Assembly: GCA_017517815.1 (NCBI GenBank)
Contig: JAFWYA010000059.1
Location: 1 to 11,816 of the forward strand
DNA length: 11,816 nucleotides
Direction of reading: 5' to 3'
Source: Clostridia bacterium
GTDB lineage: Bacteria; Bacillota_A; Clostridia; Christensenellales; Aristaeellaceae
Positions within the stretch are counted from its first letter, which is position 1, and each line of letters begins with the position of its first letter. Of this stretch, positions 6,854-11,816 are shown in pieces. A model generated the notes under the pieces. The model ran no database searches. It worked only from the letters and a program-made list of their open reading frames with translations, and was not told where the DNA came from. Made by a program: the position numbers and the translations under genes.

Positions 6854-9241
6854 TTAGCGAATGTTGGCGCTGTACTTGTCAGAACAGGTCTTGAGCACCT
6901 TGTCCATGGCCTTGGTGACTTCCTCATCGGTGAGGGTGCGGTCAGGCGCGCGGAAAGTGAGGGAGAACGCGACGGACTTCTTGCCTTCGCCGATCTGGGC
7001 GGCGCGGTAGACGTCGAACATTTCGATGCTCTCCAGCAGCTTGCCGGCAGCCTTGCGCATGTCAGCCATCAGCGGGCCGACGGTCACAGCCTCGTCCATC
7101 ACCAGAGCCAGATCGCGCTGCATGGCGGGGAAACGGGGCAGGGGCTTCATTTCGCCCATGGGCTTGGCGTAGGTGAGCAGCAGCTGCAGGTTCAGCTCGG
7201 CCACCACGGCACGCTTGGGCATGTCGAACTTTTCACGAACGGCGGGATGCACTTCGCCAAGTACCGCGAATACGTCCTTGCCGCGAACCAGCTTCGCCTT
7301 GCGGCCGGGGTGATAGTAGCAGTCGCCGCCGGCTTCCACTTCGCAGGTGATGCCGCACATGCGAAGAATCGCCTCCAGAGCGCCGCGCACGGTGAAGAAG
7401 TCCACATTGGGGCCGTAAGCGCCAAGGCACAGGGTCTGGGTCTCAGTGGGCAGGCCCTCTTCAGTGGGATGATGATGATCGAACACCGCAGCCATCTCAT
7501 ACAGGCAAGCGGTCTCGGTGGAGTGGTTCTGGTTAAAGGCCAGCGTGCGCATCATGTCGCAAACCAGCGTGGGGCGCATAACGGCGGTGTCCTCGCCCAG
7601 AGGATTGCGGATGGGCATGGGCTGGTTGCGCAGATCGTCCTCAGGCAGACCGAGCTTTTTGATCTCGCTTACGCCGGTGAAGGAGAAGTTCATGATCTCC
7701 AGATAGCCAAGGCCGGTCAGCAGGCGCATGATGCGGTCCTTGAGAGCCTTCATGGGGCTCACGCCGCCCTGGGTGGTCTCGCCGCGCAGATTGGTGGCGC
7801 CGATGTGCTCGTAGCCATAAATGCGCAGGCATTCTTCGCACACGTCGGCCTCGCCGTCCATATCCTCACGGAAGGAAGGCACGGTCACGGTGAGGGTATC
7901 GCCTTCCAGCTCGCAGCCAAACTGCAGCTTGCGCATGATCTTCACCATGTCCTCGGCGGGAATGTCCACACCGGCGCGTTCCTGTACGCGCTGCACATTG
8001 GCAGTGATCACCTTCTGGGGCTTGGGGTTTGGATAGAAGTCGAAGCAGCCGCTGACAACGTCGCCGGCATCCAGCTCGTTGACCAGCTGGCAGGCGCGGT
8101 TGAGGGCGTCCATCACGGTGCCGCAGGCAACGCCGCGCTCGAAACGCCCGCTGGCCTCGGTGCGCATGCCGTGGGCACGGCTGGTGAGGCGGATGGCGGT
8201 GCGGTCGAAGCTGGCGCACTCGAACATCACGTCGGTGGTGCCTTCGACGATTTCGCTTTCCTCGCCGCCCATCACGCCGGCAAGACCGGTGGCGCGTTCC
8301 TTGTCGCAGATAACCAGGTCGTCAGTACGCAGGGCATGCTCGTTGCCGTCCAGGGTGGTCAGCATTTCGCCTTCGTGGGCGCGGCGAACCACGATCTCGC
8401 GGCCGCGCACCTTGCTCAGGTCGAAGGCGTGCATGGGATGGCCGTACTCGATCATCACATAGTTGGTGATGTCGACGATGTTGTTGATGGCACGCAGGCC
8501 GGCACCGTGCAGATACTTGCGCAGCCACAGGGGACTTTCCTTGATGCGCACGTTCTTGATAACGCGGGCAGCATAGCGGGGGCACAGGTCGGGCGCTTCA
8601 ACGGTGACCTTGACTTCATCATCAAAGCTGCCGCCGGCTTCCTTCACGGTGACCACGGGAGCCTTGAACTCGGTGTTCAGGGCAGCGGCGGTCTCGCGGG
8701 CGATGCCCATGGCGCACAGACAGTCGGGACGGTTGGCCAGAATTTCGAAATCGACCGCAGTATCGTCAATGCCGACGATGGGGCGGATGTCGCTGCCGAC
8801 GGGATAGTCTTCATTGAAAATCAGCAGGCCCTCATCGCCCACGCTGGGGTAGAGCTCCTGAGGGATCTTGAGCTCGGTGGCAGCGCACAGCATGCCTTCG
8901 GACACCATGCCGCGCAGCTTGCCCTTCTTGATCTTGATGCCGCCGGGCAGCTTCGCGCCGTCCAGCGCAACGGGAACCAGCACGCCAGCCTTTACGTTGG
9001 GCGCGCCGCACACGATATGCAGGGGTTCTTCGCCGCCCACATCCACGGTGCACTGATGCAGATGGGTGCCTTCCACGTCTTCACAGGTGAGCACACGGCC
9101 CACAACGACCTTCTCGATGCCCTCGGCGATGTCCTCGATGCCTTCGACGGCAGTGCCGGTCATGATCATGCGTTCGCTGTATTCCTCAGGCGTGACGGGA
9201 ATGTCTACATACTGCCTGAGCATGTTCATAGCAAGTTTCAT
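6854..9241 (-). CDS. pheT: Phenylalanyl-tRNA synthetase beta subunit
   Basis: The 795-residue length is typical for bacterial PheT. Domains in order are: an EMAP/OB-fold tRNA-binding region (about 42-150, with VVVGRV and GGIKIKKGKLRG), the B3/B4 editing region that removes mischarged tyrosine (about 215-385, with NNIVDITNYV and HAFDLSK), the B5 helix-turn-helix (about 408-475), the catalytic-like core (about 490-690) and the C-terminal anticodon-binding FDX-ACB domain (about 700-795, from PLPRFPAMQRDLALV). PheT pairs with PheS as an alpha2beta2 enzyme that charges tRNA-Phe in the cytoplasm. The end of B5 reads FREDMDGEADVCEECLRIYGYEHI in segments; FRED and RIYGYEHI are conserved parts. The start at 9241 is supported by AAAGGAGT at 9251-9258. 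It follows pheS after 189 bp, an unusually long gap filled with hairpins, and shares the T-box-controlled promoter. Confidence 0.98.
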   Translation of the reverse strand: MKLAMNMLRQYVDIPVTPEEYSERMIMTGTAVEGIEDIAEGIEKVVVGRVLTCEDVEGTHLHQCTVDVGGEEPLHIVCGAPNVKAGVLVPVALDGAKLPGGIKIKKGKLRGMVSEGMLCAATELKIPQELYPSVGDEGLLIFNEDYPVGSDIRPIVGIDDTAVDFEILANRPDCLCAMGIARETAAALNTEFKAPVVTVKEAGGSFDDEVKVTVEAPDLCPRYAARVIKNVRIKESPLWLRKYLHGAGLRAINNIVDITNYVMIEYGHPMHAFDLSKVRGREIVVRRAHEGEMLTTLDGNEHALRTDDLVICDKERATGLAGVMGGEESEIVEGTTDVMFECASFDRTAIRLTSRAHGMRTEASGRFERGVACGTVMDALNRACQLVNELDAGDVVSGCFDFYPNPKPQKVITANVQRVQERAGVDIPAEDMVKIMRKLQFGCELEGDTLTVTVPSFREDMDGEADVCEECLRIYGYEHIGATNLRGETTQGGVSPMKALKDRIMRLLTGLGYLEIMNFSFTGVSEIKKLGLPEDDLRNQPMPIRNPLGEDTAVMRPTLVCDMMRTLAFNQNHSTETACLYEMAAVFDHHHPTEEGLPTETQTLCLGAYGPNVDFFTVRGALEAILRMCGITCEVEAGGDCYYHPGRKAKLVRGKDVFAVLGEVHPAVREKFDMPKRAVVAELNLQLLLTYAKPMGEMKPLPRFPAMQRDLALVMDEAVTVGPLMADMRKAAGKLLESIEMFDVYRAAQIGEGKKSVAFSLTFRAPDRTLTDEEVTKAMDKVLKTCSDKYSANIR

Positions 9242-9260
9242 CTTTATCTAACTCCTTTTT

Positions 9261-9419
9261 TGCAGGGCGCTGCCCTGCACCCGCCAGGGTTTCACCCTGG
9301 ACCCTTTACTGCGCTTCGCGCAGAAGCAGAATGATTGAATTGCTTTGGACAGCGCAGCTGTCCAATTGTGGGATTCTTAAGGGCAAAGCCCTTAAGCGGG
9401 GTGTGGGGCGGAGCCCCAC
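9261..9419. repeat. Array of six triloop hairpins in the pheS-pheT gap
   Basis: Six perfect inverted repeats, each with a three-base loop, follow one another: 9261-9279 (TGCAGGGC arms), 9284-9300 (CCAGGGT), 9309-9323 (CTGCGC), 9345-9365 (TTGGACAGC), 9376-9396 (CTTAAGGGC) and 9403-9419 (GTGGGGC). Stems are 6-9 bp. The gap between two genes that are normally adjacent or overlapping has been expanded to 189 bp. As I recall, similar sets of GC-rich hairpins with these arm sequences occur many times in Oscillospiraceae-type genomes, so this is probably one copy of a dispersed palindromic repeat, not a feature specific to pheST. None of the hairpins is followed by a good T-run on the pheST strand. 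Confidence 0.88.
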
Positions 9420-9430
9420 GGTGTCCCCCT

Positions 9431-10459
9431 TTACCTCAGCTGGCTGAACAGACGGGCGTCGCCTTCATAGAGCAGGCGCATGTCGCGGATGCCGTAGCGC
9501 TGCATGGCGATACGCTCCAGGCCGATGCCGAAGGCAAAGCCTGCATACTTGGTGGAGTCGATACCGCACATCTCCAGCACGTGGGGATGCACCATGCCCG
9601 AACCGAGTACCTCGATCCAGCCGGTGCCCTTGCAGATGGAGCAGCCCTTGCCGTGGCAGGCCACGCAGGTCATATCCACCTCGGCGCTGGGCTCGGTGAA
9701 GGGGAAGAAGCTGGGGCGGAAGCGGGTGGTGGTGCCTTCGCCGTACAGCTTTTTGGCGAACGCTTCCAGCGTGCCGCGCAGATCGCTCATCTTGACATGC
9801 TCGTCGATGACCAGACCTTCCATCTGATGGAACACAGGGCTGTGGGTGGCGTCGACTTCGTCGGCACGGTACACACGGCCGGGGCAGATGATGCGGATGG
9901 GCAGGGGACGGGTGAGCATGGCGCGGGCCTGCATGGGGCTGGTGTGGGTGCGCAGAACGATGTTGTCGTCCATGTAGAAGGTATCCTGCGCGTCGCGGGC
10001 GGGATGGTTCTTGGGCAGGTTCATGAGTTCGAAGTTGTAATGATCCAGTTCGACCTCGGGACCTTCCATGACGTCAAAGCCCATGCCGCTGAAGCACTCG
10101 ATCAGCTCGTTCATCACCAGGGTGATGGGGTGGGCGCTGCCCACGGTGGGCAGGGCGCGGGGTTCGGTCACGTCGATGGTTTCGGCCTTCATGGCGGCTT
10201 CCTGCTCGGCGTTATGGATGCGCTCCTGGGCCTCATCCATCTTTTCGGTCAGCCAGGCGCGCACTTCGTTGATCTGAGCGCCGACCTTGGGGCGGTCTTC
10301 CGGGGCCAGCTGGCCCATGCCCTTGAGCAGAGCGGTCAGCTCGCCCTTCTTGCCCAGCACCTTTACGCGCAGGGCATCCAGCGCAGTGGAGCTGTCGATG
10401 GAGCCAAGCTCGCTTTCGACACGCTCGCGGATCTCACGCAGGGTATCCACAACAGACAT
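9431..10459 (-). CDS. pheS: Phenylalanyl-tRNA synthetase alpha subunit
   Basis: The 342-residue product has the usual PheS length. An N-terminal coiled coil (about 1-85) precedes the class II catalytic core, with GMGFDVMEGPEVE (126-138), LRTHTSPMQAR (169-179), motif 2 GRVYRADEVDATHSPVFHQ starting at 194, FRPSFFPFTEPSAEVD starting at 247, and motif 3 GFAFGIGLERIAMQRYGI starting at 307. PheS binds ATP and phenylalanine and forms the active site. A CVACHGKGCSICKG segment (C265, C268, C273, C276) is a zinc-knuckle-like insertion seen in many Bacillota PheS. The open frame extends upstream to 10552, but the start at 10459 is correct because GAGGAGG lies at 10468-10474 and the upstream part is the T-box terminator region. 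It is the first gene of the pheST operon. Confidence 0.98.
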   Translation of the reverse strand: MSVVDTLREIRERVESELGSIDSSTALDALRVKVLGKKGELTALLKGMGQLAPEDRPKVGAQINEVRAWLTEKMDEAQERIHNAEQEAAMKAETIDVTEPRALPTVGSAHPITLVMNELIECFSGMGFDVMEGPEVELDHYNFELMNLPKNHPARDAQDTFYMDDNIVLRTHTSPMQARAMLTRPLPIRIICPGRVYRADEVDATHSPVFHQMEGLVIDEHVKMSDLRGTLEAFAKKLYGEGTTTRFRPSFFPFTEPSAEVDMTCVACHGKGCSICKGTGWIEVLGSGMVHPHVLEMCGIDSTKYAGFAFGIGLERIAMQRYGIRDMRLLYEGDARLFSQLR

Positions 10460-10491
10460 GGTAAGTTCCTCCTCGTTGTATGGTTCGGTGA

Positions 10492-10534
10492 TAAAAGAAA
10501 AGCCCTCGCTCCCATGACGCTCATGGGACGAAGG
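10492..10534 (-). terminator. Leader terminator of the pheS T-box
   Basis: On the pheS strand CCTTCGTCCCATGA pairs with TCATGGGAGCGAGGG around a GCG loop, with one bulged G, and TTTTCTTTT follows directly. It ends 32 bp before the pheS start codon. It is the attenuation terminator: it forms when charged tRNA-Phe cannot stabilise the competing antiterminator. Confidence 0.9.
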
Positions 10535-10739
10535 TCTGCTCCGTTGTACCACCCAAATTCCGCACAGACACAGTCTGCGCGCTCTGGGCCGGTAACGGGG
10601 CTGAACCGTTTCCTCCTACTGCAATGTTCAAAGGAAAAGCTCGGAAGCGAATGACCCGCGGCCTTGCGTAGACGGCTTGCAGCAATTGCCGTCCTCTCTG
10701 AAACGAAAGCGCTGTGCGGGGGCGTTCTTCGTCATAGCG
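10495..10739 (-). promoter_or_regulatory. T-box riboswitch (tRNA-Phe) upstream of pheS
   Basis: The leader of about 245 bases carries the conserved T-box GGGTGGTAC (10546-10554, minus strand) preceded by AATTT, directly before the terminator. Its TGGT can pair with the ACCA end of uncharged tRNA and matches the discriminator A expected of tRNA-Phe. The 5' half has AGAGAG followed by a stem GGACGGC/GCCGTCT (around 10672-10700), fitting Stem I, and two TTC triplets downstream (10644-10646 and 10649-10651, minus strand) that could serve as the Phe specifier codon. I cannot decide between them without folding. Uncharged tRNA-Phe stabilises the antiterminator and turns on pheST. Confidence 0.9.
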
Positions 10740-10745
10740 AATGGT

Positions 10746-10774
10746 ATTATAGCATGGGTTTGAAAGTTTTGCAA
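10746..10774 (-). promoter_or_regulatory. Sigma-A-type promoter of pheST
   Basis: On the minus strand TTGCAA (10769-10774), a 17-base spacer and a perfect TATAAT (10746-10751) give a transcription start near 10739, which sets the 5' end of the T-box leader. Confidence 0.88.
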
Positions 10775-10828
10775 GCTGTTATGTTTTCAGACTTTCGGGC
10801 GTCTTACAGGCAGAAAGGGGAGGATGGA

Positions 10829-11641
10829 ATGAAAAAATGGCTGTGGTTGATTCTGACGGGCGTTTGGCTTTGCGGCAGCGCATGTGCCCTTACGTTTGAT
10901 GAACTGCAGATTCCAGAGAGCGTGACATTTCAGCTGGATGGAACGGATGTGACAGTGCCTGTGACTGTGCCTGATTTCACCGCTGCACCTGCCATGTATA
11001 TCCAGACCATGCCGGTGGATCAAGAGAAACTCACGGCTGTTTTTGGCGATGCTGTGCAGCGCGATACGGGAATGGGACGCATCCATCTGCTGTTGCCTGA
11101 CGATGGCACCCACGACAGTATTCATGCCATGTTTGAAAAAGCAATGCAAAAGCTGAACCTGCCGTGGGATTTTGCGGTTCATAAAACCATCACCGGCCAA
11201 AACTGGCCAAGGCTCAACTGCGCTGTGCTCGCCAATGGCATACCCGTGTGCAATGGTGCGGGAATGGGCAATTACATGTGGTTCAGCCGTCAGGAAGACG
11301 GCTGGAAACTGTCGATGTCATATATGGATGTACCAGCGGATGAAGCGTGGGAAATCGATTTTGTTCCTTTTGAGGAGATCATAAGCTGGACTCAGCGGCG
11401 TATGGACAGCGGTAAGCTCAAGGCCGTAGACGGTATTGAACTGTGGTACGGCAAACAGAAGAAAAACGGCGCAACTGTTATCACGCCCATCTGGCGGGTG
11501 TTTGGCTACGATACCCAGTACCACAAATGGCACAAGGGAGAAATGCCGGACGCAGAGCTGCGCTACCGGCGCTGTCCGCCGAGGGATTTCAGCATCCCAC
11601 TGGATGCTTCCACAGGAGACATACTGAAAAGCACCAAATAA
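10829..11641 (+). CDS. Secreted protein of unknown function
   Basis: I do not recognise this family with confidence. The 270-residue product begins MKKWLWLILTGVWLCGSACA, a signal peptide probably cut after A20; the cysteine at 19 does not sit in a proper lipobox, so a soluble or surface-associated secreted protein is more likely than a lipoprotein. The mature part has no visible enzyme motif. The end (ITPIWRVFGYD ... IPLDASTGDILK) resembles the closing strand of PepSY-like or YycH-like domains, where a value is followed by DASTGDI; this is a weak, structural-style likeness. Cysteines at 130, 140 and 248 could form disulfides. The start at 10829 is set by GGGGAGG at 10817-10823; longer in-frame starts back to 10664 would overlap the pheS promoter and T-box DNA and lack ribosome sites. 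It is divergent from pheS and single; I found no convincing promoter for it. Confidence 0.78.
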   Translation: MKKWLWLILTGVWLCGSACALTFDELQIPESVTFQLDGTDVTVPVTVPDFTAAPAMYIQTMPVDQEKLTAVFGDAVQRDTGMGRIHLLLPDDGTHDSIHAMFEKAMQKLNLPWDFAVHKTITGQNWPRLNCAVLANGIPVCNGAGMGNYMWFSRQEDGWKLSMSYMDVPADEAWEIDFVPFEEIISWTQRRMDSGKLKAVDGIELWYGKQKKNGATVITPIWRVFGYDTQYHKWHKGEMPDAELRYRRCPPRDFSIPLDASTGDILKSTK

Positions 11642-11644
11642 AAC

Positions 11645-11677
11645 AGGTTCCCGGTACAAAAGCCGGGAACCTTTATT
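11645..11677 (+). terminator. Rho-independent terminator
   Basis: AGGTTCCCGG (11645-11654) and CCGGGAACCT (11663-11672) form a perfect 10-bp stem with an 8-base loop, followed by TTATT. It lies four bases after the stop codon at 11641 and ends the secreted protein gene; it may also shield it from the following IS. Confidence 0.88.
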
Positions 11678-11745
11678 GTATATCGAAAACCCCACGCTAG
11701 GCGTGGGGTTCAGAAAAGCTTATAGCTATGAGTATGAAATAAAAA

Positions 11746-11800
11746 CTCCTTTTGCTAGAATGATGATGCGGCCTGACAACTGCAACAAAAGCAAAAGGAG
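11746..11800 (+). promoter_or_regulatory. Hairpin hiding the transposase ribosome binding site
   Basis: CTCCTTTTGCT (11746-11756) is an exact complement of AGCAAAAGGAG (11790-11800), and the second arm contains most of the AGGAGG ribosome site (11796-11801) of the ATG at 11810. When folded, the site is paired and translation is blocked. IS200 is known to hold its transposase down in this way; applying it here rests on the exact 11-bp pairing. Confidence 0.8.
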
Positions 11801-11809
11801 GTCATTCAA

Positions 11810-11816
11810 ATGGCAA
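11810..11816 (+). CDS. tnpA: Start of an IS200-type transposase gene (cut by window end)
   Basis: Only ATG GCA A is present, encoding Met-Ala and one more base. The AGGAGG eight bases upstream shows it is a real start, and a Met-Ala beginning is common in IS200 TnpA proteins of Bacillota. TnpA is a small Y1 (HUH) single-strand transposase. Identity is inferred from the left-end structure alone, as no catalytic motif is inside the window. Confidence 0.55.

Larger units (their letters stand above)
11686..11816 (+). mobile_element. Left end of an IS200/IS605-type insertion sequence (partial)
   Basis: A perfect 10-bp hairpin, arms AACCCCACGC (11688-11697) and GCGTGGGGTT (11701-11710) with loop TAG, fits the subterminal left-end hairpin bound by a Y1 transposase. 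It is followed by about 100 bases of leader, a second hairpin covering a ribosome binding site, and an ATG at the window edge. The plan of left-end hairpin, long structured leader and then tnpA is that of IS200. The outer boundary is not defined because these elements have no inverted repeats and make no target duplication; it is taken to lie just before the hairpin. Confidence 0.7.

Noticed and set aside
6494..9334. A 946-codon open frame on the plus strand opposite pheT
   Set aside because: It is the antisense shadow of pheT, with long runs of His, Gly and Ala, no known motif and no start signal.
9261..9419. CRISPR array in the pheS-pheT gap
   Set aside because: There is no constant repeat with variable spacers; the six palindromes differ in sequence and no cas gene is nearby.
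9335..10654. A 439-codon open frame on the plus strand opposite pheS
   Set aside because: It covers the T-box and pheS in antisense, has a biased composition and no ribosome site.

Overview
This 11.8 kb window looks like the chromosome of a fairly GC-rich member of the Clostridia (Bacillota), probably a gut or anaerobic lineage. The evidence is a phenylalanine-type T-box leader in front of pheS, strong AGGAGG ribosome binding sites, good TTGACA/TATAAT-like promoters, IS200-type insertion sequence ends, and palindrome-rich intergenic repeats of a kind I associate with Oscillospiraceae-like genomes. The genus cannot be fixed from the sequence alone.

Layout. Bases 1 to about 140 are the right end of an IS200/IS605-type element that lies mostly outside the window. 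A secreted SH3-domain protein gene (241-1104, +) follows and ends at a two-way terminator. It converges on a MarR regulator/ABC exporter operon (3344 down to 1146, -) whose promoter overlaps a perfect 16-bp palindrome, a likely autorepression operator. A separate divergent promoter drives an N-acylglucosamine 2-epimerase family gene (3524-4729, +). Next comes a gene for a single-pass membrane protein of unknown function (4970-5602, +), then a two-way terminator. The minus strand then carries pheS, pheT and an M20 metallopeptidase gene, read from 10459 down to 5642. pheS has a T-box leader and a clear promoter. The pheS-pheT gap holds six hairpins in a row, and the pheT-M20 gap holds a perfect 40-bp palindrome. 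A second secreted protein of unknown function (10829-11641, +) is divergent from pheS. The window ends in the left end of an IS200-type element, including a hairpin that can hide the transposase ribosome binding site and the first two transposase codons.

How the parts work together. PheS and PheT form the phenylalanyl-tRNA synthetase, switched on when uncharged tRNA-Phe accumulates. The MarR/ABC pair is a typical self-regulated efflux module. The other genes show no obvious shared pathway.

I see no new defence system, CRISPR array, RNA gene cluster or biosynthetic cluster. The unusual material lies between genes: the hairpin arrays, the large palindrome, and IS ends of the same orientation at both edges. 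The edges suggest that the window is either a contig broken at a repeated IS or a segment lying between two direct IS copies.
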